Assembly: GCA_003260075.1 (NCBI GenBank)
Contig: QLIY01000441.1
Coordinates: forward strand, 5,173-69,172
DNA from: Phallusia mammillata
Lineage: Eukaryota > Chordata > Ascidiacea > Phlebobranchia > Ascidiidae
Direction: 5' to 3'
DNA: 64,000 bases
Shown: piece by piece, positions 12,701 to 22,828 of the stretch
How positions within the stretch are numbered: the stretch's first letter is position 1
How the letters are laid out: the number at the start of each line of letters is the position of its first letter
The notes under the pieces: generated by a model
Seen by the model: only the letters and a program-made list of their open reading frames with translations
What the model was told of the DNA's origin: nothing
The model's database searches: none
Made by a program: the position numbers and the translations under genes

Positions 12701-15700
12701 ATAGACAAGCTTACAAAAGTCCGTTTCTTGAAAGTTAGGGGGGGGGGGGGGGGGTAAACCTGTACATGAAACCCATTAGAAGGAACAGTCCTCTTATCTT
12801 TTATTATTTTCAGGGTTTAGGAAATGCTCACTTATGGCCTATAGTGATTTCCATTGCTGCTTTGCCTTCTGTTATTTACCTCATAACAAGTATCTGGTTT
12901 CCTGAAACTCCGTTCTATCTGATTAGAGAGGGAAAATTCGAGAAAACCACAAAAGTGCTTCAAAAACTTCGGAGGGGGGGGGGTGAACACCAAGCTAGCC
13001 CTAATTAAACATAACAGGTAAACACTTGTATTTACTATACTGTATTGCAAATTTGACAAATTGTTGACCTTAACCTATCAGTTACAATTTATCACAACAC
13101 GCAACGCCTATTGAAGGCGTCATACCGAATCAGCCGGTAACCAAGCGGGGGGGGGGCAAGCGATGAGGTGTGAAATGGTTTTGTAGGAACGAAAACACAC
13201 AAAGTAACCATCAATTTTAAATGAGAATAGAAAATAAGTTTCAAGCAACAAAATCAGTCAATGAATATACGTAGAGTATTTCATAAATCACCCAATGGCA
13301 TCTTCGGTTCCGTATTCAAGTTGAGTCATTGACTGATTCGGTTAGTTGGAAACGGCTTCTATTCTCATAGGGGGGGGGGGGAGCGATGAGGTGTGAAATG
13401 GTTTTGTAGGTTTTGTAATTTTAACCGAGAATGGAAAATCAGTTTCAAGCAACAAAATCAGTCAATGAATATACGCAGAGAATTCCATAATTCACCCAAT
13501 GGCATCTTCGGTTCCGTATTCAAATTAAGTCATTGACTGATTCGATTAGTTGGAAACGGTTTCTACTCTTATATTTGCACAAAACAGTAATTGTCAACGA
13601 GCATGCTCTCTGTGTTGGAAGGTCGTATACTGTTCAGTTTACCTCTTTTAGATTTAAAAATCTTACTTTGCACTCCTCACATCACCCATGGTAGTCGTAA
13701 CACTCACAGCATCACAAATTTTCTGATAATCACAACACCAACTTTACACATACATTTGGAGCATTTTACGTAAGTTATAACAAAATAACCAATGAACTTA
13801 AATAGATTTACACAATCTCACTTCAGCACCAGGAGGTTTATGTTATCACAATCTTAAACTTGGACTCAAACACGTAATAACAAGACTGGGCACTCACTCA
13901 CCACGCTTTTGCCGTTATGTTTGTTTTATTTGAATGTGTTCCTGCTGTCACTTAATTTTTTTTTAACCACGCAGGTCAGAAAAGAATTAATTGTTGTTTT
14001 TGTTTTGGCAGGCTACAATAAAAGCTGAAATCAGCTCTATGAAGAATGAAATACAGACTGCTGAAAAGGTTCTTGGTCTGAAAGAAATCCTCAAAAAAGG
14101 GCAATACAGGTAATATCATATAAACGTAAAACTGTTTGGTTATTTTTGTGACGCATCTCTGCATGAAAGCACTGTAATACACTTAACGTGGATTTTACCT
14201 ACAGTTTGCATCCTGTTGGTTTTTTTGCGCTTAAACATTTTTCAACAAAATTCTGTTTCTGTGATTAAACTTTGGTGTTACAAATTTGATGTACGCCTTC
14301 CATTTTCGATGTTATGAGGGGGGGGGGTATGAAAGCACTGTAATACACTTAACATGGATTTTACCTAACAGTTTGCATCCTGTTTGTTTTTTTGCGCTTA
14401 AACATTTTTCAACAAAATTCTTTGGTGTTACAAATTTGATGTACGCCTTCCATTTTCGATGTTATGATCAGATCTAAACGATATTTTTGTATGCGTTGAT
14501 TAGCTGTATTTTAGAGTTGACCTATGAAAAACGTTTTAGTTTACCTTAATCCGTTTGTCATCTATGGCTTGTATCCCGTACATAGGTCGACAGCGCAAAA
14601 ATATTTTTAAGCGGTCATGCCCTACGTTCGCTTATGATGTATTTTCAATGTTGTGATCAGATCTAAACGATATTTTGCAAGCGTTTACTGAATGTATTTT
14701 TTTAAATTTCAGGAGAGTGTTCGTTGCAGTCCTCGTACTGTTCGGTGGTTTCATGCTGACAGGAGTCAATCAGTTTTTTTTTTACACTGATGTTGTATTT
14801 CTTCAAGCGGGTATTAGCAGTGATTCCGTTACTTTCGCTACAATTGGAATTTTTGCTTTGCAATTGGCCATTTGCATTCCAGCGGTAAATACCCGAAAAT
14901 GAGATGTTCATTATTATTTGTTTTTGTTGTTAGAGTATAACAACAGTTCCATTCAAATTTGGCAATAATGTTAAAGATTTTTAAACAGAAAATTAAAGGA
15001 AAACAAAATTAAATCAGTCGTTGCATTTTTATTGTTTTTAAAACAAATGCATTTCGCTTTTATAAGCATCATCAGTGTCTGTAAAACAAAAATATTTAGT
15101 AACGGAATAAAACCAGTATAAAAAAGCAAAGTGGAAACAGTAAATAAATCGCTACATTTAAACAAACGTCTTTATTTCGATTTTACCGTTATGTCACTAC
15201 TAAATATTGTTTTTTTCAAGCGTTGTGTATTGTTTTTTTGTAGTTTCTTTATTATAGAAATGTAGTTCCAAATTAAATTGGAGAAAATTAATTGGAGTTA
15301 AACTTGTTGTATTTTATATTTTGCAAATATTTTGCTTTTTAAGGGGGGGGGGTGAAGATGAGATGTTCATTATTATTTGTTTTTGTTGTTAGAGTGTAAC
15401 AACAGTTCCATTCAAATTTGGCAATAATATTAAAGATTTTTAAACAGAAAATTTTAAAGAAAAACAGTAATTTACTCGTTGCATTTTTATTGTTTTTTAA
15501 ACAAATGCATTTCGCTTTTATAAGCATCATCAGTGTCTGTAAAACAGGGGGGGGGGAGCTTTTTAAACAAACGTCTTTATTTCGATTTTACCATTATGTC
15601 ACTACTAAATATTGTTTTTTTCAAACGTTGTGTATTGTTTTTTTGTAGTTTCTTTACTATAGAAATGTAGTTCCAAATTAAATTGGAGAAAATTAATTAG

Positions 15701-17058
15701 AGTTAAACTTGTTGTATTTTATATTTTGCAAATATTTTGCTTTTTAAGACCAAGATAATTGAGAGATACGGAGGATATAAAGTTCACATCGGTTCAACCA
15801 TAGCAATAATTTTTGCGTTGATCGTATTGACAATTAGTCAAGTGACAAACCCACATGCACCAACCGTTATGCCAATAATCGCCGTCATATCTGTCGCTGT
15901 GTTTCTAATTGCGTAAGTACATATAGTGGTATTGTTATAAAAGCGTTTCAATACTAAAGGGACTGCAACTGTACACCATTCTAGACTCAAAAACTGTGTT
16001 TTTTGCTTGGTGATTGTCAAAGATCTTTTTGGTGGTACCAAGAAAATCAAGTTATAGATTTTAAATCATAGTACGCCAGTGAAGGCGTTGTACCGCATCA
16101 AGCCGGTCTCCCAAGCTCCACTAGGCCAGCCACAGTCTAGTAGACAAATCTAGCCTGTCGTGGGTTCGAACGCCAGCAATTGGCAAACGTAGTATGATTT
16201 GTACATGAGTGTGCTGTGATCGCTGTCTGGACTGCATGAACGCTTCAGGGTTGACTCCACATCCCAGTACCTGTGCATGTTTACCTTACTTTTATTTTAG
16301 TTGTAAAATATGAACACGATACCTCTTTTCTGGCAAATGTTTGTTTTAGTGGCGTGTTAACATTTTGTTCTGTTTGCCTTCATGTGGGTATTAATTTTCA
16401 AATCGTCAAGCAAAACAGGAAATAAGCAAAAATGGCTAAGCGACCCAAACAACACCACAACAAACATATTGTAAAACAAGGGCAGCCTATGACGTTTGAT
16501 CTAAAAATTATTGTTTCTAAGTGGCTATCCCTGTCATATACGGTAAAATCTATAGTCGTTTCCAAAAAGAGCTTGTACAAATGTTGTGCAGATTTGGTGC
16601 TTTTATGAACCCAGCTGTACTGGTTGTTCTGTCTGCGATCACAACTGAACCGATACGCCCCACTGCATTTGCTTTTGGTTCAATGGTGTTGTGGTTGACG
16701 TCATGGATCGTCGGGTTTGTTCCGCCTTACCTTCAGGTAAATTAAAGACCATTTTTTGCCTTTATATCATTCTTACATCATTAATGAAATCTTCTTGCAA
16801 GTGAAAACTTCGTTTAAAGTGAGTGTTTTATCAGAAGACTTTTGAACTTGATTCCGATAAAAAGTTTGTTAAACATTTTACAATACTATTATCTATTAAT
16901 CAATAACTCTATGCTGTACACAGGAAAATCTAGGTCCTTACGCTTTTTCAATCTGGATTGGCACCACGATCCTGTACCTTATTTTTACTCTGACATCCCT
17001 CCCTGAAATCAACGGAAAAACATGTGAAGAAATTCAGGATTTTTTTAAGCAATCGTGA
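9726..17058 (+). CDS. SLC2/GLUT-like facilitative sugar transporter
   Basis: Twelve-helix MFS sugar porter for the plasma membrane. Exons: 9726-9737 (a four-codon first exon, MTEP), 10499-10630, 11442-11709, 11889-12010, 12814 to about 12973, 14012-14109, 14713-14884, 15749-15912, 16592-16736, 16924-17058. Family landmarks: GRLVVGVPIG before TM4, the LGNAHLWP loop, PETPFYLI (usual PESPR), LTGVNQFFFY in TM7 (usual QQLSGIN.VFYY), AFGAFMNP in TM10, and PEINGKTCEEIQ near the C-terminus (usual PETKGRTFEEI). Roughly 470 residues. The QLS motif and the cytoplasmic GRR motif are not conserved, so substrate is uncertain. Poly-G joins have duplicated exon 4 (again at 12559-12680) and probably clipped the end of exon 5 at 12974. 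The start is the only ATG in phase with exon 2. Confidence 0.82.
10080..10160. repeat. Short GC-rich island within intron 1
   Basis: A GC-rich stretch in otherwise AT-rich intron sequence with partly self-complementary segments (GGCGCCTGCAGCCCATGGGC region). It may be a mobile-element remnant. I could not find paired ends. Confidence 0.3.
11721..12737. repeat. Duplicated transporter exon-4 segment with a 10-G block
   Basis: Sequence from about 11721 to 12073 recurs at 12372-12737, after 10 G at 12362-12371. The second copy ends in a 17-G run (12738-12754). Both copies contain exon 4 with working splice sites, but the encoded peptides differ at about four positions (TAVSIVFASTVAV against TVVSAVFALTAAV), so divergence is near 7 percent. 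Confidence 0.75.
12100..13146. repeat. Second overlap pair within the transporter locus
   Basis: Intron sequence at about 12100-12234 recurs at 12984-13146, directly after the 10-G block at 12974-12983 and directly before another at 13147-13156. It includes a truncated SINE piece (CGCCTATTGAAGGCG). This shows that the locus is a chain of overlapping pieces. Confidence 0.65.
12559..12680 (+). CDS. Second copy of transporter exon 4 (allelic or alternative exon)
   Basis: Same length, same acceptor and donor positions, and same frame as exon 4 at 11889-12010. It has four amino-acid changes and additional silent changes. Flanking 10-G and 17-G blocks favour an allelic copy introduced by the assembly; a mutually exclusive exon is the alternative. 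Confidence 0.5.
13157..13571. repeat. Intron duplication split by a 12-G block
   Basis: Copies at 13157-13369 and 13382-13571 flank G at 13370-13381. Each contains the same foldback element. The left copy carries a 20-30 bp stretch (about 13190-13215) absent from the right one. Confidence 0.75.
13217..13369. mobile_element. Foldback (inverted-repeat) element
   Basis: The left arm begins ATGAGAATAGAAAATAAGTT and ends near AATCAGTCAATGA. The right arm (TCATTGACTGATTCGG to CTTCTATTCTCAT) is its reverse complement, with an interior of about 60 bp. The structure is that of a small MITE. A second copy lies at about 13422-13571 in the duplicated segment. Confidence 0.65.
14161..14466. repeat. Intron duplication split by a 10-G block
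   Basis: Copies at 14161-14317 and about 14328-14466 flank G at 14318-14327, between transporter exons 6 and 7. A short indel around 14258 distinguishes them. Confidence 0.75.
14900..15546. repeat. Intron duplication (first of two interleaved) with a 10-G block
   Basis: 14900-15078 recurs at 15359-15546; the join is G at 15343-15352. The copies differ by scattered substitutions and small indels. No exon is included. Confidence 0.75.
15163..15747. repeat. Intron duplication (second of two interleaved) with a 10-G block
   Basis: 15163-15342 recurs at 15557-15747 after G at 15547-15556. With the previous pair this implies three pieces: left, a middle fragment 15353-15546, and right. Removing the overlap restores a single intron of ordinary size before exon 8. 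Confidence 0.75.
16064..16268. mobile_element. tRNA-derived composite SINE copy
   Basis: It contains the family core (GCGTTGTACCGCATCAAGCC, GGTCTCCCAAGC, AATCTAGCCTGTCGTGGG) with a box-B-like GGGTTCGAACGCC, and the CTGCATGAACGCTTCAGGG module. It lies in the intron before transporter exon 9. Confidence 0.65.
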
Positions 17059-18000
17059 CTTTAGAAAGACGGTTCTCCTCCTCTACATAGGGCACCGTTC
17101 TCTATCAAATCACTAAAAAACTAGTGTTTGAGCGCCACCGTTTTTTTTTTTTTTTAGCGCCCCGTATGGTCGCACACCTGTGTTTCAATTTCGTGGTCCC
17201 GCTTTTTTCATTGAATCGTTTTTTTTTTTTTTTTATTGAGCTGCCTTTCATTGTATAATTGCGTACGTAAATGGGAGAACATAATCAATTGAAAAACTAC
17301 ATAATATTGGACTTTTCAATTCATCATAACACACATGCATATACACCCTAGATGCTTATACATCGTATCATACACCGTATTACAACCATAGTCATAAATA
17401 ACCACTATTTTATTTTTGGTAAATTGTGAACTAAACTTGTTATTTCCCAAAACGCAAATTAGTCTGCTAGTCACGACAAGAAAATTTTAGTCACGACAAG
17501 AAAATTTTATTACAACTTTTTACATGCTTGCATATATCGCTGTAAATTTGTACTTAATTTGTTCTTGTAACAATAAATATTCGGGTACTGTTACCGGTTG
17601 CATTAAAATTGGTGTTTGTAGTTGTATAGCAATTTTACGTGCTTGTCGGTTGTTGTACTGGTAAGAAAGTCTATATAACCGTGATGGGTTTAAGGTGAGG
17701 TGTAGATGGTGTTGTTTTTTACAGGTAGTTTTGTACTGTAAAAAATGAAGCAGCAAATATCAGTTAAGAAATAAAAGATAATTGTCTACGCACAAAATTT
17801 AATGACCAAAGCAAAGACGTTTAAATCATCTAGTATTCAAGAAAATTGGTATTTGCTTGATTTGTCAGTTAATAAAATCGATGGCTAATTTTGTGTGTGG
17901 CTGATATGTGCACTGTTTTAGTATTTGTGGATAATGCCAACTGTGATTATTCGAATGAAACATGAGCATATTTATGGGTGAACAAAAGTTGTTTAAATGT

Positions 18001-18151
18001 TGAATGTTGTAAATCCAGAAGAGCTCTTTAAACTTGATACTATGCCTGGCGGGGGGGGGGAGTGTGTTAGTTAGTGGACAATGTTATGACAATTTCGTTC
18101 TTAAATGTTGTAAATCCAGAAGAGCTCTTTAAACTTGATACTATGCCTGGC
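18001..18151. repeat. Short duplication split by a 10-G block
   Basis: About 50 bp ending at 18050 recurs at 18102-18151. Ten G at 18051-18060 follow the first copy, but about 41 bases of non-duplicated sequence precede the second. Confidence 0.7.
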
Positions 18152-18299
18152 AGCAATAGCTTATTAATTGTCATACATTTTTTATTTTACTTTGAAACAC
18201 AATTAAGCAACAAAACGAACGCATAAAGCCTTCTTATCGCGGTGCGCCCCGTCGCACCACTTAGCGGTCGCTCTATTTAAGGCAAATATGCTCTAAATT

Positions 18300-18480
18300 A
18301 TTGTTGAGTTGAGTTTACTTCGCTTAGTGAAAGAACACATAGCGACATATTTGCACTGAACAATCACCAATCCGGAACTAGCTTTGCAACGTTAAAGAGG
18401 TTATCGGGGGCAAGAAAGTGGATGGCACAATTGGTGGCTCTTGATTAAACGCGCTGCATTATTATAAAGCTTGTTACAGA
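18300..18480. repeat. Dispersed repeat family, copy 1
   Basis: Shares blocks with 39200-39365, 57415-57665, 63238-63640 and shorter pieces at 26404-26530 and 44728-44795: GAGTTTA(T/C)TTCG, AATCACCAA.CCGGAA.TAGC, GCAACGTTAA, GGCACAATTGGTGGCT and ACGCGCTGCA, in that order. No coding capacity or inverted ends are seen. Confidence 0.6.
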
Positions 18481-21400
18481 ATGTTTGTACATGTTTGCAT
18501 TTTATCGCAGCTTGGTAATACTGCTATATTTTAATATTTTGCCGACACAATTCAGTCGTACACTTATTTTTGGAGCTAAAAGTACAAAATATTCCTTTGA
18601 ATAGCTGGATGGCAGAACATGATAAAATTTCCGCTGACATAAAACTGTTGACCTGAAACTAAAAAAGCACAGGAATTTAATACGCGTTTAACATATGTTT
18701 GGAGAATTTGGGTAATAATTGGAAATTGTAACTTATAAGTATACTGTCAACAGGTTTTTACTACTTTAGTTTGCGATTTAACTTGCATACGAGTTTAGTG
18801 CTGTTTTTTTAGATACTGATGATGCTTAGGCTATTACGTAAAATATATATATCTGAACATAAAAAACGGTGGACGACTTCAGACTTTTTTTAGTCTGAGC
18901 TTCTATAAAAATTATAACTCTACAAATTAAACACCTGCGAAGCACAGAGGCAAACCACGACTAGCAAGTGACAACAAGCGACGCGACAAAAAAAAACACA
19001 GAATTGGGACACGTAAAACAGCTGATAAGCCATGAAAAAACACACATAAAGGCACATAATCAACCCTAGGACGAAGAAAAAAAATAATGAGCGTAGAAAC
19101 AAACAATGAGCAATTACCTCACACAAGGTGGGGTCGTTTTTAAATGTTACTTTCGGCCTTGATTTTGTTTAGCCATTTATCCTGATAAATATTCAAAAGA
19201 TTGACTTGAGGAATTTGTACAAAAACGTCATAACAACACATGCAGATTTGCGATTTGCGCTTTAGTATCGCATTATAGTTATCCGCATAGTGGCGCACTA
19301 GCGCAACTCGATCGTTGTTTGCCGAGCAGTCGAACGTTTTCCATAGGCAGGAACTTGGCCGAATGACCTGGCGCGCAAAAATAACTTGGTCTTGGTTTGA
19401 CCAACATATTGCTTGCCACATTATTGCAAGTGTCCACATAAAGGCCGTATTTGCGGCATGTTCAATTTTTTTCGTTTTTTGGTAATAATTAAGCTGTTGC
19501 TGAGTATGACTTAAAAACATGCATCCGTTGGTAGTATCTGGAGGGGGGGGGGGTAAAATTATTGTTTAGAATCATTGTCGCCCAGCAACCAACGTAACTT
19601 TTATCGCTTAACTATTGTCACGCTAAACACAACAAAATAGTTAAATACGACTTTAGTAGGGGTTTTGCTTTTAAATGTTAGGTGAAAAGACTGTTTTCGG
19701 ATCAAAATTGTGTGTTTAGCGCTGACATCCACCTCTGAGATGGCAAATTTTACTCATGCATCTTAATGCAATTTAATTGGTATTTAAAGCAAAAAATAGA
19801 GTGTATCAATGGTTCTTAAAAGCCTCGCTCAAAACGACGGCTGATTAGTTAGAGCTGCATACCGCATGAATCCTTTTGACTAGGAAATTAAATTCATTTG
19901 TTTGGTCAGCTAGTCCTGTGGTGCATTACTGATATGATACACGCCTTACACAGCAAAGATGCTGTAAAAGCAAAAAGCTGTTGAGCCTAATATTGTGGGT
20001 TTTTAGCGTACCTTTAGCTTGTATGAATGTTGATTGATTGTCGTTTAATACCAAACAATTTTAATTCCATATACAATGATACCATGTGATATATTTTTCC
20101 ATATAGATATATGATACCATGTGTCTGTTTTAATTTTCAAATCACATTTTTGTGGTTTTCTTGAGCACAATTGAAGATCTTGTTTCAAAATACCCAGGGA
20201 AATTTGTTTTTACCTTTGCACAGGGTTGATTTTAACTTGACTAATACTGTTTGGTAAAAAGAAGTTTTTGTTCAGGGCACAAAGCAAATTGTTTGACGAA
20301 ATTTAGCACGTGTATGTTTCATGGATGCCGTTTCATTGACATAACAGCTTTATTTTCACATTTTTTACACCTTACCACAGATTATTTCACAACAGCTAGC
20401 ACCACATGTGACATCCTCTTTGCTACAATAGCAGACCTCCGATGAATCACGGGGATTCGTTCCCCAGCGCGCAGCTTTTCCGCGCACACATCATTTCTTT
20501 GTACGGGGCCCTATTGTGACCAATCTACGATTATACTGCCATTTAATACATGCATCACATAAAACTTGTTACAAGAGCTCATTATGATTGTTGTTGGCTT
20601 CTTGTCTTGCACTAAAGCAAAGGTCAATCTCACTAAAAGCTGGGGTATATTTGGCAACATATAAGTTGTTTTCACCCAAACAGTTTTGAAGTTTTAATTT
20701 GAACTACTTACAATTTAGATTCGTAGCTTAGCATTTAAAATGCACATAGCAACTACGAATGGTATAACTAACCAGAGTTTTATGTATGTTTTACATTTTA
20801 TGAAGGAAGCAATTAATCTTTGATCTAATATTATGGCAAAAGCTCTAATTTATAGTGAAAAGTGTTTTTTTTACAGCAATAGACAAACATAGTTCATGTT
20901 TCAAACAAAAAACAAGCATACTTTAGGATTGCCAGTATTACACTCCTGGTTAACCTAATGTTATTAATTGTCGAGGGTTTTCATTGTTCACGGCACAAAC
21001 TAGTTTACATTGGCACAAACTGTTACAACACATAGCAACACCGTTACAATACGCAGGTAGTAATGTCTGGTGATTGACGAGGACTGGTCGTCGATAGCGC
21101 AGCGATTTCCGTACATACGTCGCTTCTTGGTACAGGATCCTATGCTGATGTGCACTGGCTCGTGTTACCAGTTACTGATTGACATAAAAATAGTAGTTGA
21201 TTGTTTTCATTGGGACAATCGTATAAATGTACAAAAGAAACTCGCAATTTTTACGAAAACATTTTTTTTCCTACGAACCCGGTTCACTTGTAGGCTTATC
21301 TTAATTTTGTTTGTTGTATAAAAGCTTGATTGGTGTAGATAGTGATCTTATAGCTTCTGTGAAGTATCGATAAGTTGCGATCGTTCAGTCGCTAGTGGTA

Positions 21401-22828
21401 GAATAGTATAGCAAATTAGTCTGAACATAATCCATGCTAGTGTGTATTTAAAAAATGGCTGCTGGTAAAATGAATCACATACATTAATATTATTTTGTTG
21501 GAGAGCTACCCGATGTTTTTCAAAGAAACATAACTCGTGTTTAGATTCTGAATTGAAATCCAAATTATTACGAATTAGGCTACGTTTTTCAAATGGATGC
21601 TCTATTTTGGTGTCATAACGTAAGAAATGCCGTTCTTTAAACGCAGCGATTTTCCGGTTGTGACTCTTTCACTGGGAAGTTTACCACTTCATGCCTTCAA
21701 ACTCAACTTAGCTCGAAACAAATAGAAGTATCACGCATCAGGCAACTAAATAACCAAAAGAAATGCACAAAGCGCTGATCTGATTTAGCTGTGAGTTGCA
21801 CAGCTAGTGATGATCATAAAGATAACGGATTGGTTAAAGTCGCAAAAAACGACTGGTTAGTTTTGCGCAAAAGAAATGAAAAATAACTGACAGCAAATTA
21901 AAATAGCCTGAATACTTATTTTTTCTGTCACATGGTAATGATGCAGATTTTTTTAAATGTTAGGTGTGAACTCATTTCTCAAACTCTAACACACAATGTT
22001 TGCTAAAAGGCCCTATCAACTGCAATCAGTTAGTCTGAATCTTATTTATCAAACACAGCTTGTAAATACGAAACATTTAAATTTCGAAAAAATGAGCGAA
22101 CATTTACACCAATATGTTAATTTAATCTTAAAAGCATTTCCTTGCATATGTCGGGAATAATCCAATTGTAGTTTGTTGTGACACAGAAAGAAATGTTAAC
22201 ATGGCTTGCAAACATTACAATCAAATTTGTATAAATTGTTTGGTCCTGGTGACACATGTCAAACGAATAAATTCAACATTATGCAGCAATTACATTTGAC
22301 AATAAAATAGGTAGTAAATTGTGCAGTGTTTTTGCCTACTATAGCAAGTGTGAATATTATTGACTCTTTTGGTAGTCCACTGCTCTTTTGGTAGTCGACT
22401 GCATACTCCTTCCAGTAGGTGTACGGTGCTTTGTGTAGCACCGTTATGAGCCGCGATTTCCGCTTTTAATCATATCCAGTACGTTACGAGAATTGTTTAC
22501 ATCTGCCGGCCGTAAGTAGGACGCAGTGTATCGGATGCATATCAAGTAACCCGAGCATATACGCATAACGTTTTAACAGTAAGGTAGCATTTCAGAGTCG
22601 GTATTACTAACAATGCTGAGACGTTTTTTTGCGCTTCACTGGACTGAACGAATCTGGCTAATTAATAACGTTTAAAATATGAACAAGGAACAAAGTAATA
22701 GTTTGTGTAGAGTTGGAGCCGAAATGGTTAGAAGTATATTGCAGCTTTTGCCATTTTTTCTGTGATAAAATTCTTATCTAATATTTACAGGTGTAGTGGC
22801 AACTTAATTATTGTCCACTTACACAAAA

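Larger units (their letters stand above)
17059..22828. other. Gene-poor, repeat-bearing region
   Basis: The transporter 3' flank begins at 17059, including poly-T runs near 17143 and 17221. No convincing exon follows for 5.7 kb. A 126-codon minus-strand open frame (19140-19520) has no recognisable domain and starts on no clear gene context. It holds a 10-G duplication (18001-18151), an 11-G block at 19543-19553 with no obvious duplicate, one copy of the dispersed repeat (18300-18480), and similar GC-richer fragments at 20445-20520 and 21075-21160. Confidence 0.5.

Noticed and set aside
19140..19520. 126-codon minus-strand frame
   Set aside because: No recognisable domain, low-complexity flanks, repeat-like sequence inside and no splice partners.
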